A stretch of 64,000 bases of DNA from Variovorax sp. J2L1-78 (GCF_030317205.1 NZ_JASZYB010000002.1:796501-860500), one strand, 5' to 3'. Positions 1 to 9,435 are shown, counted from the first letter of the stretch. The notes: generated from the sequence alone by a model not told the origin. A program made the numbers and translations.

Positions 1-1233
1 GACATCGGCGGCCTGGGGCAGGGCCCCGACGGGCGATCGATCTTCGAGGAAGGCTTGCAGATCCCGCTGATGAAGCTGGCCTCGGGCGGTCGCATCAACG
101 AAGACCTGCTCGCCATCCTCAAGCAGAACGTGCGCACGCCGCTGCAGGTGGAGGGCGACGTGCTGTCGTATATCGCCAGCAACGACACCGGCGCGCGGCG
201 GCTCAAGGCCATGCTCACGGAGTTCGGCCAGCTGAGCCTGGACGCACTGGGCGACTACATCCTGGCGCAGTCGCTGGCCGCGACGCGCGAGCGCATCGCG
301 GCGCTGCCGCGCGGCCAGTGGCAAAGCGAGCTCACCATCGACGGCTACGACGCGCCCATCACCCTGCGCGCGACGCTCACCATCACCGAAGACCAGGTGT
401 CGGTCGACTACGTCGGCACCGATGGCGCGGTGCCGCAGGGCATCAACGTGGTGCTGAACTATTGCCGCGCGTACACGGTGTTCGGCCTCAAGTGCGTGAT
501 CTCGCCCGAGGTGCCCAACAACCACGGCGCGCTGCTGCCCTTCGTGGTGGATGCGCCCGAGGGCAGCATCCTCAACGCGCTGCGCCCGTCACCGGTGGCG
601 GCCCGCCATGTCATCGGCCAGATGCTGCCCGACGTGGTGCTGGGCTGTCTCGACCAGGCGCTGCCGAACCGCGTGCCGGCCGAGGGTTCGTCCTGCCTGT
701 GGAGCGTGCAGCTGCGCGGCCGCGTGCCCGGCTCGGCCGCCGCCACCTTCGACACCGTGTTCTTCAACAGCGGCGGCGCCGGCGCCCGACCGGGGCAGGA
801 CGGCCTGGACGCCACCGCCTTCCCCAGCGGCGTGCGCGCCATGCCGGTGGAGGTGAGCGAGCACGGCGCCCCGATCGTCATCTGGAAGAAGGAGCTGCGC
901 CCCGACAGCGGGGGCGCGGGCCGCTACCGCGGCGGCCTGGGCCAGACCGTCGAGGTCGGCACACGCGATGGTGCGGCCTTCGAGGTGTTGGCGATGTACG
1001 AACGCGTGGCGACGCCGGCGCGCGGGCGTTCCGGCGGCGGCGACGGCGCAGTGGGTGTGGTGCGGCTCACGTCCGGCACGCTGCTGCGCGCGAAGGGGCT
1101 GCAGACGATTCCGGCGGGCGAGCGGCTGGTGCTGGAGCTGCCGGGCGGCGCTGGGCTCGGCGATGCGCGGGAGCGCAGTGCGGTGGCGGCTGCGGCGGAT
1201 GCGGCGGCGGGGCTGGTGGGCGCGGGGCGCTGA
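1..1233 (+). CDS. Hydantoinase B/oxoprolinase family protein, 3' part
   Basis: The frame is open from the first base, so the gene begins upstream and only its last 410 codons are here. It looks like the B subunit of N-methylhydantoinase/5-oxoprolinase, the ATP-dependent family that opens hydantoin or oxoproline rings. Supporting signs are the opening DIGG segment with FEEGLQIP, the central NSGGAGARPGQDG and the C-terminal GGAGRYRGGLGQ glycine signature typical of HyuB. The partner HyuA subunit would be expected just upstream, outside the window. The substrate cannot be read from sequence. The next gene starts 44 bp downstream and is broken. Confidence 0.9.
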   Translation, partial: DIGGLGQGPDGRSIFEEGLQIPLMKLASGGRINEDLLAILKQNVRTPLQVEGDVLSYIASNDTGARRLKAMLTEFGQLSLDALGDYILAQSLAATRERIAALPRGQWQSELTIDGYDAPITLRATLTITEDQVSVDYVGTDGAVPQGINVVLNYCRAYTVFGLKCVISPEVPNNHGALLPFVVDAPEGSILNALRPSPVAARHVIGQMLPDVVLGCLDQALPNRVPAEGSSCLWSVQLRGRVPGSAAATFDTVFFNSGGAGARPGQDGLDATAFPSGVRAMPVEVSEHGAPIVIWKKELRPDSGGAGRYRGGLGQTVEVGTRDGAAFEVLAMYERVATPARGRSGGGDGAVGVVRLTSGTLLRAKGLQTIPAGERLVLELPGGAGLGDARERSAVAAAADAAAGLVGAGR

Positions 1234-1277
1234 TCCGAATCAGGGCCGCGGCCCGGTGCCGGCGCGAAAATCGCGCG

Positions 1278-1804
1278 ATGCCCACGAACGATGCCACGTC
1301 CCCAAGCCTGGTCCCGCTGGAAACGCCGCGCCTGACCCTGCGTCCATGGCTCGACCGGGATCGCGCGCCGTTCGCGCGCATGTCGAACGATCCGCAGGTG
1401 ATGGAACACCTGTTGCCCTTCGCTTCGCCCGAGGCCGTCGATGCATGGATCGATCGACAACAGGCGCATCTGCGGACGCATGGCTTCTGCTTCTGGGCGA
1501 TCGAGTCCAAGGCCGACGGTGCCTCCATCGGCGCTTCTGGGGGCAGGGCTATGCCCCCGAGGCTGCCGCGTGCGCCATCCGCTTTGGATTCGAGCACGTC
1601 GAACTCCCCGAAATCGTGGCCAACACGGTGCCCGCCAACCGGAACTCGCGCCGCGTGATGGAGAAGCTCGGCATGTCGCACACCGCCGCCGACGATTTCG
1701 ATCATCCGCTCGTGCCGATCGAGCACCCGCTGCGGCGTCAGCTGCTGTATCGGTTGCCGAGGGACCGGTGGCCGGGCGGGGACAGCACGTCGCGCAGCCC
1801 CTGA
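1278..1804 (+). pseudogene. GNAT acetyltransferase (RimJ/RimL type), broken by an internal deletion
   Basis: The N-terminal half reads in one frame from ATG 1278 (ETPRLTLRPWLDRDRAPF, then FCFWAIESKADGASIG, typical of RimL-like N-acetyltransferases). The acetyl-CoA-binding half reads in another frame from about 1531 to the stop at 1804 (FWGQGYAPEAA, then VPANRNSRRVMEKLGM). An intact relative has about 25 to 30 residues between ASIG and the WGQGYA loop. These are missing here together with a frame change, so one deletion explains both defects. Codon use is still good in both halves, which suggests recent inactivation or a sequencing error. The 3' end overlaps the convergent DTW gene by 67 bp. 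Confidence 0.8.
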
Positions 1805-2511
1805 TGCGCTGACCCCTCCCACGCCACAGGCTGCTGGTTCTTCGCGCACAGGTAGTGATGGGTGAAGACATCCAGGTAGGCGCCCAACATTTGTGCAGCA
1901 TGGTGCTCGCCCGCCAGCCCCATGCACAGCGCGGCCACTTCGCTGGTGCAGAGGTGGTCGTCGCGGCCGGAGTTGCGCAGCTGGTATCGGGAGGCCCGTT
2001 CCGGCGCCAGGCTCAGCACCGGCAGCGCGTCGAGATAGGGGCTTCGGCCGAACATCTTGCGGCCCTCGGCCCAGGTGCCGTCGAGCAGGATGAACAGCGG
2101 GCGCTTGACCAGTCCATCGGCCGACGCGTCGGGCGGTGGCACGGCGTGCACCACGCGCTCGGGCGCTGCGTACTGGCCGGGGAACACCACGAAGGGTTGC
2201 CATTGCGGGTCGCTCAGCAGGGCTAGCAATGCGGGGTCGGTCTCCGTGCGTGCCCAGCCGAAGGCGAAGGTGTCGGCGACCACGTCCGCGACCAGCCAGC
2301 CGGTGTTGCTGGGCTTGAGCGGCTCGATGTCGGCCATGAGCAGGCAGATGCCGGCGCGGGTCGACATCGTCGGGCGCAGGGCGCACAGGCAGTGGCTCGG
2401 CAGGAGCCGGCAACCGACGCAACGCTCTTGCTTGAAGCCACCGCGGGCGAGAAAGGGTTTGCTGCTGCGCGCCAGGCGGGCGGCGCGCAGCCGGGCGACG
2501 GCGTGGGGCAT
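1738..2511 (-). CDS. DTW domain protein, probable tRNA-uridine aminocarboxypropyltransferase
   Basis: A 257-residue member of the DTW (TapT/TuaA) family, whose members transfer the 3-amino-3-carboxypropyl group of S-adenosylmethionine to uridines in tRNA (acp3U). The N-terminus carries a metal-binding cysteine cluster (C31, C34, C41, C43, in CVGC and HCLCA). The D-x-T-W signature is at D144-G-T-W147 and is followed by AEGRKMF. The length is normal for the family. The start is the methionine of MPHAVARLRAARL; longer readings run into the neighbouring reverse-strand gene. It lies 44 bp downstream of the PD40-amidohydrolase on the same strand and may be co-transcribed, although no functional link is evident. 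Confidence 0.85.
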   Translation of the reverse strand: MPHAVARLRAARLARSSKPFLARGGFKQERCVGCRLLPSHCLCALRPTMSTRAGICLLMADIEPLKPSNTGWLVADVVADTFAFGWARTETDPALLALLSDPQWQPFVVFPGQYAAPERVVHAVPPPDASADGLVKRPLFILLDGTWAEGRKMFGRSPYLDALPVLSLAPERASRYQLRNSGRDDHLCTSEVAALCMGLAGEHHAAQMLGAYLDVFTHHYLCAKNQQPVAWEGSAHQGLRDVLSPPGHRSLGNRYSS

Positions 2512-2555
2512 GCGGGGATTCTCGGGCCTGCGCTGCCACCGGCGCCTCGAGGCGT

Positions 2556-5500
2556 TCAGGCCAACGGCGTGCAGCAGCTGGTGCGCATCTCCGCGACCCA
2601 GTGCGGGTCGTGCCACCAGGCGTCGTCCTCCACGACGTGCGCCGCAAGGGCTGCGACGAGGTCTTCCGATTCCGCGGTGGCCACAGGCACGGGCTGCTGC
2701 GCTTCGAAGGGCGCGATCAGTTCGTCCACCGTGTGGTCCACGCCGCCCACCATCACGCGCCGCACGCGCATGGCGGCGCCGATGTCCTGCAGCGGGTCGC
2801 CGTCCACGCAGACCAGGTCGGCCAGCTGGCCGCGCGCCAGCGTGCCGACGTCGTGGCCCAGCACCTGGCCGGCGTTGCGGGTGGCGGTGCGCAGCGCGTC
2901 GACCGGGCGCATGCCGTGCCGGACCATCGCGCGCAGGTTCAGGTGCAGGCTGATGCCGGGCGCGACGATGGGGTAGTCGCTGCCGCAGACGATGGTCATG
3001 CCCGCGGCCTGCTGCGCCAGGAGGGTGGCCACCTGGTTGGCGACCATGCGCACCGGCCGGCTCGGGCCGCCGCGCGCGGCGCGTTCGAGCGGCGCGCGCT
3101 CGGCCGGCGGAAAGAGGCGCTGCACGCGCGGGTCGTTCAACACCTCGTCGGGCGCATCGCCCAGCAGGCCGTCGATGCCGAAGATCGTGGGCGTGCGGAA
3201 GCTGCGCGACGCCGCGGCGATGGCGATCACGTCCTGGTAGCCGACGCCCAGTGCGCTGCCGGTGCGAGAGTAGCCGAAGCGGCTGGTGCCACCCATGTGC
3301 TCGTGCCCCTGCGCACCGAAGGCGACGGCGGGGAAGAGGTAGTGCGAGCTGATCGGGATGCCCAGGCGCCGCGCCATCGCGGTGGCGCGCGCCTGCAGCT
3401 CGAGCGGCAGGCGCACGTAGCACTTGAGCAGGTCGTAGTCGAGCGCGCGGGCGCGCTCGAACTCGCGCAGCAACTGCCCGGCCTCGCGGATCGGGTGCAT
3501 GCCGTCGTAGAACACGCGCGCGCCGTCGAGCGCCTCGCCGGTGCCGAAGTGGCGCGGGCCGATGCGCCAGCCGGCGTCGACCGATTCCTTGTTCTCCAGC
3601 GTGAGGTAGGCGTTGTCGCTCAGGCCGCGCGTGCTGGTGATGCCGTAGGCCAGGAAAATGCGCGGGTCGCGCAGGCCCAGCTGGTTGCCCATCTCGCGGT
3701 GCGTGTGCATGTCGATCAGGCCGGGCATCACGGTGAGGCCGCTCGCATCGACCCAGCGCACGCCGGGGCGCTGGGCGCGGTGCGGCTCGATGGCGGCGAT
3801 GCGGTGGCCGTGGATGACGATGTCGACGTTCTCGCGCAGCGCCTCGCCGATGCCGTCCCACAGCCGGCCGGCATGCACGACCGTGGTTTGTGCGGGCGGG
3901 GCCACGCGCCATTGCAGGGCCCAGGGCACGTCGTGTGCGGTACTGGTGGCGTCGTCCAGCGTGCGCAGGCGCAGGCGGCCGTTCGACAGGTACATCAGCG
4001 TGCGGCCGTCGGCGCTCAGGCTCAGCGCGTCGGCGCTGTCGTCACCCAGCGCCTCGGGCGCGCCCTGCAGCGTGCCGTCGGCGGCGATGGGCGAGCGCCA
4101 GGGCGTGCCGCCCAGCGTGTAGATGAAGTGCCGGCCGTCGGGCGACCACAGCGGCCCGTTGACGTTGCGCACGTCGAGCGACACGCCCGGCCGCACCCGC
4201 TGGTAGCGCATGCGCCCGCTGGCAAGGTGAACCGTGAGGATCGCGGTCAGCCCCTCGCGGTAGCGCGATGAATAGGGTTGCACCGCCGCCAGCGCCAGGT
4301 GGCTGCCGTCGGGCGACCAGCTCGGCCGGCCCGACCACACCGTCTGCTTCGCCACGCGCTGCAACGCGCCGGTGCCCGGGTCGACGAGGCACAGCCAGCC
4401 GTCTTCCGACGCACAGACGATGCGTTGCCCGTCGGGCGACCAGGCCGCCTGCTTGAGCGGCCGGTCGGCCTGCGTGAGCTGGCGCGCGCCGCCGCCGGCC
4501 AGGTCGTGCAGCCACAGCTGCAGCATGCCGCTGCGGTCGCAGGCATAGACGAGCGTGCGCCCGTCCGGCGACCAGGCCGGCCCGATCTTGGCGAAGGCGT
4601 CGTGCGTGAGCTGGCGCGGGTGCGGGTCGCCGATCGTCAGCAGCCAGAGCTGGCCGAGCGCGCCGAAGGCGATGCGGGTGGCGTCGGGCGACAGCGCCGG
4701 AAAGGCGATGCCCTTGACCGTGCGCGGCACGGTGCTGTCGAAGTCGCGGCGGCGGTGCAGCGGCGCGCGGTGGGCGGTCACGCGCACCGTGGCGTTGAAG
4801 GGGATGCGGGCGGTGATGGCCGATGCGCCTGGTGCGCGAAGCAAGGTGCGGCGCTTGATCTCGCCGTCGGCGGTGTACAGCAGCTCATTGCCGGACAGCC
4901 ACACCGCCGGCACGGGGAACACGTCTTCGGCCGCGTCGCTCACCGGCTGGCCGTCGACCAAGAGCCGGGTCGATTGCACGTCGCGCGCCGTGCCGGCGAC
5001 CACGCGCCAGCTCAGGCGGCCGTCGGGCGACCAGGCCGGCGCGCTCGCGCCCGGCCCGTCGAAAACAGTGGCGATCGCAGCGCCCGAAGCGGTCGCATCG
5101 GCCACGCGAATGCGCCCGCCGCTCGAGAAGGCCACGCGCCGCCCGTCGGGCGACCATGCGGGTTCCCCGTCTTCCGCGTCGGTGTCGGCCAAGCGCCGCA
5201 CGCGGCCCGAGGCGATGTCGAGTGCGTAGATCGCGTAGTGCCCGCTGCGGTCGCTGGCGAAGGCGATCTCGCGGCCGTCGGGCGACCAGGCCGGCTCGCG
5301 GCAATCGAATTCGCCCTGCGTGAGCTGCCGCAGGTCGCGGCCATCCGGCGCGATACGCCAGAGCTGGAAGCTGCCGTCGCGGTACGACTGGAAGACGATG
5401 CACGTGCCGTCGGGCGACCAGTGCGGCCGCGCGATGTCGTGCAGGTAGCCGGTCAGCCGCCGTGCCGTGCCGCCTTCGACCGGCACGGTCCACAGCAGGC

Positions 5501-5756
5501 CCTGCAGGTCCATCGCCAGCGTGCGGCCGTCGGGCGACAGCGCGATCGCGAGGTTGGTGCCCTGCGTGAGCACGACGGGCGTGTCGCCCCATTCCTCCTG
5601 TTCGACAGGCACCGTCGACGCTGGCGGGTCGGCCGCCGATGCAGGCATGGCCCAGGGCGCCATGGCCGCGGCGGAGGTGATCGCGCCGAAGGACAGGAAG
5701 CCGCGGCGGCTCAGGCCGCGCCCGGTGCGGCATCGGGAACAGAACGGAGACAACAT
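2556..5756 (-). CDS. Tat-exported amidohydrolase with N-terminal PD40 (TolB-like) beta-propeller
   Basis: A very large (1066 aa) two-part hydrolase. Residues 16-23 (SRRGFLSF) and the following hydrophobic stretch form a Tat signal peptide, so the protein is probably exported folded with its metal. Residues about 50-620 hold at least nine WSPDG-type PD40 repeats, which form one or two beta-propellers. The amidohydrolase barrel follows, with the metal ligands H684 and H686 (MHTHREM), later histidines in SSHYLF and GHEHMGG, and the catalytic aspartate D927 (CGSDYP). The start at 5756 places the twin-arginine motif correctly; an upstream ATG would bury it. The substrate is unknown; relatives are annotated as imidazolonepropionase-like or prolidase-like amidohydrolases. 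Confidence 0.9.
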   Translation of the reverse strand: MLSPFCSRCRTGRGLSRRGFLSFGAITSAAAMAPWAMPASAADPPASTVPVEQEEWGDTPVVLTQGTNLAIALSPDGRTLAMDLQGLLWTVPVEGGTARRLTGYLHDIARPHWSPDGTCIVFQSYRDGSFQLWRIAPDGRDLRQLTQGEFDCREPAWSPDGREIAFASDRSGHYAIYALDIASGRVRRLADTDAEDGEPAWSPDGRRVAFSSGGRIRVADATASGAAIATVFDGPGASAPAWSPDGRLSWRVVAGTARDVQSTRLLVDGQPVSDAAEDVFPVPAVWLSGNELLYTADGEIKRRTLLRAPGASAITARIPFNATVRVTAHRAPLHRRRDFDSTVPRTVKGIAFPALSPDATRIAFGALGQLWLLTIGDPHPRQLTHDAFAKIGPAWSPDGRTLVYACDRSGMLQLWLHDLAGGGARQLTQADRPLKQAAWSPDGQRIVCASEDGWLCLVDPGTGALQRVAKQTVWSGRPSWSPDGSHLALAAVQPYSSRYREGLTAILTVHLASGRMRYQRVRPGVSLDVRNVNGPLWSPDGRHFIYTLGGTPWRSPIAADGTLQGAPEALGDDSADALSLSADGRTLMYLSNGRLRLRTLDDATSTAHDVPWALQWRVAPPAQTTVVHAGRLWDGIGEALRENVDIVIHGHRIAAIEPHRAQRPGVRWVDASGLTVMPGLIDMHTHREMGNQLGLRDPRIFLAYGITSTRGLSDNAYLTLENKESVDAGWRIGPRHFGTGEALDGARVFYDGMHPIREAGQLLREFERARALDYDLLKCYVRLPLELQARATAMARRLGIPISSHYLFPAVAFGAQGHEHMGGTSRFGYSRTGSALGVGYQDVIAIAAASRSFRTPTIFGIDGLLGDAPDEVLNDPRVQRLFPPAERAPLERAARGGPSRPVRMVANQVATLLAQQAAGMTIVCGSDYPIVAPGISLHLNLRAMVRHGMRPVDALRTATRNAGQVLGHDVGTLARGQLADLVCVDGDPLQDIGAAMRVRRVMVGGVDHTVDELIAPFEAQQPVPVATAESEDLVAALAAHVVEDDAWWHDPHWVAEMRTSCCTPLA

Positions 5757-5891
5757 GACGCATCGGGCTGTGGCGAAGCCATCGATGCTAGGCAAGGGGC
5801 TGGCGCGCCGTGTCGCCATTTGCGCGGGGCGCGGCTGCGCTTTCGGCCACGCGGCGGCGCGACTGCCGCCCTGGCCCCGTGCGTCAGTGCC

Positions 5892-6884
5892 TCAGTCCAG
5901 TTCTTCCTCGACCTCGCTCGGGCGCGGCGCACGTTGCTGCGCGCGCTGGGCCGTGGCGACGCATTCGTCCATCGGCAGCGAGCGCATGTCGTCGAGCCTT
6001 CGGGCCATCTGCTCGGCGAAGCGCGCGGCGGGCAGCGGCAGGGTGCGGCCCTTCAGCTGGCCCAGCACCAGCGGCCCGTAGGCGCTGTCGGCCTCGTCGA
6101 TGGGCCGCACGGCCAGGTCGGGGTCCTGGCGCCAGCGGCTGCTGCCGATGTCGACCTGGAAGGTGATGATCTCGGTGCCCTTCACCATGTCGGACAGCAG
6201 GTCGAAGGAGTTCGACTCGATCACCGGGTTGGGCTGGCGCGAACCGCGCGCGAGGATCTGGTCGATGAGCTCGCGGCCCGAATAGCTCGCGTCGGGCAGC
6301 GCCAGGTCGTACACCAGGCAGTCGCGCATGCGCACCTTCTCCTTGGCCGCCAGCGGGTGGTCCTTGGCCATCACCGCCACCATGCCCTGGCCGATGGACA
6401 TCAGCGGCTGCAGCTCCGCCGCATGCGGCGGGCGGAAGACGAGGATCAGGTCGGCCTCGTAGGCCAGCAAGAGGCGCATCGCGGAGGCATGGTCGCAGAC
6501 GTTCACCGTCAGCTTGACCAGCGGGTGCTTGGCGCGAAAGGCGTTCATCTCTTCGAGCAGCACGCCGCGCGCCACGGCCTGGCTGGCGGCGATGCGGATC
6601 TCGCCGCGTCGCAGGCCCGACAGCGCCTCGATCTGCGAATACACGCGCCGCAGGTCGGCGTTCTGGTTCTTGATCCAGCCGATGAAGATCTCGCCGGCGG
6701 CCGTCAGCTGCACGCCGGAGGAGGTGCGCTCGAACAGCGCGGCGCCGAGGTCGGACTCGACATCCTGGATGCGGCGCAGCAGCGCCGAGGGCGTCAGGTG
6801 CAGGCGCTCGGCGGCCTGACGCACGGACCCGGTGCGGGCCACCTCTTCCAGATAGCGCCAGACGCGCATGTTTCGCAAGGCCAT
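5892..6884 (-). CDS. LysR-family transcriptional regulator
   Basis: A 330-residue LysR regulator. The N-terminal winged helix-turn-helix is at about residues 5-62 (VWRYLEEVARTGSVRQAAE, then LTPSALLRRIQDVE and LGAALFER), followed by a periplasmic-binding-like effector domain. The start at 6884 has a strong Shine-Dalgarno (GAGGAGG) six bases upstream; longer readings lack one. It is divergent from the SDR/amidohydrolase pair beginning at 7074 and is the obvious candidate regulator of it. The effector is unknown. Confidence 0.93.
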   Translation of the reverse strand: MALRNMRVWRYLEEVARTGSVRQAAERLHLTPSALLRRIQDVESDLGAALFERTSSGVQLTAAGEIFIGWIKNQNADLRRVYSQIEALSGLRRGEIRIAASQAVARGVLLEEMNAFRAKHPLVKLTVNVCDHASAMRLLLAYEADLILVFRPPHAAELQPLMSIGQGMVAVMAKDHPLAAKEKVRMRDCLVYDLALPDASYSGRELIDQILARGSRQPNPVIESNSFDLLSDMVKGTEIITFQVDIGSSRWRQDPDLAVRPIDEADSAYGPLVLGQLKGRTLPLPAARFAEQMARRLDDMRSLPMDECVATAQRAQQRAPRPSEVEEELD

Positions 6885-6972
6885 CGAATCCTCCTCGGGC
6901 ATGAAAGTCAACACGGCCGCGCCAATTTGGCACCTCGAAAGTGCACGGGATCCATTAACGTGGTCCTGAGCA

Positions 6973-6992
6973 CGCGATATCGGTACATCGCG
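6973..6992. promoter_or_regulatory. Candidate LysR operator in the divergent promoter
   Basis: Inverted repeat CGCGAT-N8-ATCGCG between the divergent lysR (start 6884) and SDR (start 7074) genes. Its position, about 80 bp from each start codon, suits a LysR recognition site. Assignment is by position and symmetry only. Confidence 0.45.
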
Positions 6993-7073
6993 CGGTGTTT
7001 CCGCTTGCCAGAGCAAGGGGGGTGCCAGATGGCGCCGGATCGCGTTGCCATTTACGAACAAGAGGAACACGAC

Positions 7074-7865
7074 ATGGATTTGGGTTTGCGCGGCAAGGTC
7101 GTCATCGTCACCGGTCCGGCCAAGGGGCTGGGGCCGGCCATCACGCAGGCATTCGCCCGGGAAGGCTGCCGGCTGGTGCTGGCCAGCCGCGACCTAGAGG
7201 CCATCGACGCCATCGCCATGAAGACCGAAGGGCTGGGCGGGCAGGCGCTGCCGGTGCGCTGCGACGTGACGGTACCGGCCGAGACCGACCGCATGGCCGA
7301 GCTGGCGATCCAGCAGTACGGGCAGATCGACGTGCTGGTCAACGTGGCCAGCGACACCGGCCCGATCGGCGACGCCACCTGGAACACCTCGCCCGAGGAG
7401 TTCGAGCACACGATGCAGGTGAACCTGCTGGGCTGCTTCAACACCATGCGCGCCGTGCTGCCGCGCATGATCTCGCGCCGCTACGGAAAGATCGTCAACG
7501 TCGGCGGCACCTACGGCATGCGCGCGCGGGCCGGCCGCATGGCGTACTCGGCCTCGAAGTGGGGGCTGCGCGGCGTGACCAAGTCGGCCGCGCTGGAAGC
7601 GGGCGCGCACAACATCAACGTCAACCTCGTCGCGCCGGGCATGGTCGACGACGAGCGCTTCCGCAGCCTCTGGATTCCGGAGGCCATGCGCAAGTTCGGC
7701 CTCGACGAGGCGCAGGCCGAGGAACGCCAGGCCGAGGAATACGCATTGCGCCGCATCACCACCGACATGGACGTGGCCAACGCCTGCCTCTTCCTCGCGT
7801 CGGATGTCTCCAAGCAGATCACCGGCGTGGACCTGCCGGTCGACGGCGGCTGGGCGGCGCTTTGA
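7074..7865 (+). CDS. SDR-family NAD(P)-dependent oxidoreductase
   Basis: A 263-residue classical short-chain dehydrogenase. The cofactor motif TGPAKGLG is at 13-20, the NAG-like strand is altered to NVAS (VLVNVASDTG), and the catalytic Y158-x3-K162 is in YSASK. The C-terminus ends in the usual TGVDLPVDGG. AGAGGAAC precedes ATG 7074. The gene overlaps the following amidohydrolase by four bases, so the two are translated together and probably act in one pathway under the divergent LysR protein. The substrate alcohol or ketone is unknown. Confidence 0.92.
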   Translation: MDLGLRGKVVIVTGPAKGLGPAITQAFAREGCRLVLASRDLEAIDAIAMKTEGLGGQALPVRCDVTVPAETDRMAELAIQQYGQIDVLVNVASDTGPIGDATWNTSPEEFEHTMQVNLLGCFNTMRAVLPRMISRRYGKIVNVGGTYGMRARAGRMAYSASKWGLRGVTKSAALEAGAHNINVNLVAPGMVDDERFRSLWIPEAMRKFGLDEAQAEERQAEEYALRRITTDMDVANACLFLASDVSKQITGVDLPVDGGWAAL

Positions 7866-9373
7866 ACGCTGGCGACGGTCCGGTGCATGTCGATGTCGCG
7901 CAGGTGTTTGCGAGGCCAGGCGTCGACGCACCGCTCGGCCCGTCGCGGCTTCACCTGGACGCCGGCCGCATCGTCCGCATCGAGGCACTGGCCGACCTGC
8001 CGACCGCGGCGCGCCATCACGTCGCGCTGCCCGCACCGGCCGATGCCCATGACCACGGCCGCGGCCTGCGCACGCTGGCCTTCGGCGCGCGCGACCAGTC
8101 GCTGGAAACCTGGCTGCCCGAACTGGCCTTCGAGCCGCGCGTCGACCCCTACCTGCGCGCCGCCGTGGCCTTTGCGCGCATGGCCGAAGGCGGCATCGCG
8201 GCGGCCAACCATTGCCACAACACACAGGACAGCCAGGCGCTGCTGAAAGAGGCCGAAGGCGTGGCCCGTGCCGCGCGCGACGTGGGCCTGCGGATCGGCT
8301 TCGCCGTGCCCTTCGCCGGCCGCAACGGCGTGGTCTATGGCCCGCTCGAGCCGCTGCTGGCGCACCTGCCGGCGGCCGACCACGCGCGCGTGCACGCCAT
8401 GCGCCAGCCGACACGCACGCTGCAGCAGAACTTCGCGCTGGTCGAAGAGATCGCGCAGCTGGAACACGAAGGCTTTCGCGTGCAGTACGGCCCGGTCGGC
8501 CCGCAGTGGGTGGACGACGAGGCGATGGCGGCCATCGCCCTGGCCAGCGCCGACACCGGCCGGCGCGTGCACATGCACCTGTTCGAGACACAGCGCCAGC
8601 GCGCCTGGGCCGATGCGCACTACCCGCGCGGCCTGCTGCGCCACCTCGACGGCATCGGGCTGCTGTCGCCGCGCCTCACCGTGGCGCACGCGGTCTGGCT
8701 CGACGACGACGACTGCGGGCTGCTGGCCGAACGCGGCGTCACGGTCAGCGCCAACGTGTCGTCGAACCTGCGGCTGCGCACGGGCCTGCCGCCGTGGCGG
8801 CGCTACCTCGACGCCGGCCTGCGCTTCGGCCTGGGGCTCGACGGCATGAGCCTGGACGACGACGAAGACATGCTGCGCGAGATGCGTCTGGCCTGGCACC
8901 AGCTGCAGACGGCCGATGCCGGCAGCGACGAGCGCTTTGCGTTGGGCGACCTGTTCCGCGCCGTGTGCGTGCACGGGCGGCAGAGCATCACCGGCGCCGA
9001 TGGCGGCGGCGAACTGGCCACCGGTGCGCCGGCCGACATCCTGGTGCTCGACACGCGGCGCCTGTCGCGCGATGTGCTCGCCGAGGCGCCCGATCATCGG
9101 CTCGAACGCCTGATTGCGCGCATGACCAAGCGCGACATCCATCGGCTGATCGTCGGCGGCCGCAGCGTGGTGCACGACGCACGCTGCCAGTCGGTGGACC
9201 TGCCCGCCCTGGAAGCGGCGCTCACGGCCGATGCAGAGGCCGCATGGCAGCGACAGCCGCCGGATGCGCCGGCCATCGAGCGGCTGCGGGTCGCCGTGCG
9301 GGCGCACTACCGCTGCGGGGGATGCGGGCCTGGAGGCCAGAGCGGCGAAGGCGGCAGCCACGGCAGAGGATGA
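7862..9373 (+). CDS. Amidohydrolase / cytosine-deaminase-like metal hydrolase
   Basis: A 503-residue amidohydrolase-superfamily protein. Metal ligands are visible as H63-x-H65 (DAHDHG), a histidine strand HMHLFETQ near residue 237, VAHAVWLD near 275 and a catalytic aspartate in GLGLDGMSLDD near 327. This is the arrangement of cytosine deaminase and Atz/Trz-type deaminases. No conventional ATG is near the start; the TTG at 7862 overlaps the SDR stop codon and implies translational coupling, with GTG 7883 as an alternative. The C-terminal tail after residue 480 is Gly-rich and unlike the family core. Likely a ring-opening or deaminating step of the pathway that uses the upstream SDR. Confidence 0.85.
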   Translation: MNAGDGPVHVDVAQVFARPGVDAPLGPSRLHLDAGRIVRIEALADLPTAARHHVALPAPADAHDHGRGLRTLAFGARDQSLETWLPELAFEPRVDPYLRAAVAFARMAEGGIAAANHCHNTQDSQALLKEAEGVARAARDVGLRIGFAVPFAGRNGVVYGPLEPLLAHLPAADHARVHAMRQPTRTLQQNFALVEEIAQLEHEGFRVQYGPVGPQWVDDEAMAAIALASADTGRRVHMHLFETQRQRAWADAHYPRGLLRHLDGIGLLSPRLTVAHAVWLDDDDCGLLAERGVTVSANVSSNLRLRTGLPPWRRYLDAGLRFGLGLDGMSLDDDEDMLREMRLAWHQLQTADAGSDERFALGDLFRAVCVHGRQSITGADGGGELATGAPADILVLDTRRLSRDVLAEAPDHRLERLIARMTKRDIHRLIVGGRSVVHDARCQSVDLPALEAALTADAEAAWQRQPPDAPAIERLRVAVRAHYRCGGCGPGGQSGEGGSHGRG

Positions 9374-9420
9374 GCAATACATCACGCCGGATCGGCCGGG
9401 CGCCCAGCGGGCTGGTCAAA

Positions 9421-9435
9421 TGTGAAAATGTCACA
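9421..9435. promoter_or_regulatory. Perfect TGTGA-N5-TCACA inverted repeat
   Basis: TGTGAAAATGTCACA lies in the non-coding start of the 9374-9826 interval, upstream of the small hypothetical gene and DUF6502. The arms match those at 58275-58289 exactly, with the same 5-base spacer. It is a probable operator for a dimeric regulator. Confidence 0.5.

Noticed and set aside
4030..5540. Regularly spaced near-identical words in the amidohydrolase gene, considered as a tandem DNA repeat or CRISPR-like array
   Set aside because: They encode the WSPDG motif of PD40 repeats and vary between copies; spacing follows protein repeats.
4278..7073. Very long open frame on the strand opposite the PD40-amidohydrolase and lysR genes
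   Set aside because: It is antisense to genes with clear domains and is Arg/Ala/His-rich with no motif; high GC removes stop codons from the opposite strand. The same applies to long antisense frames at 13788-15959, 37661-40237 and 52004-54586.
9421..9435. CRP site reading of TGTGA-N5-TCACA
   Set aside because: The CRP pattern has a six-base spacer. The symmetric 5-base version is better treated as a site for another dimeric regulator.
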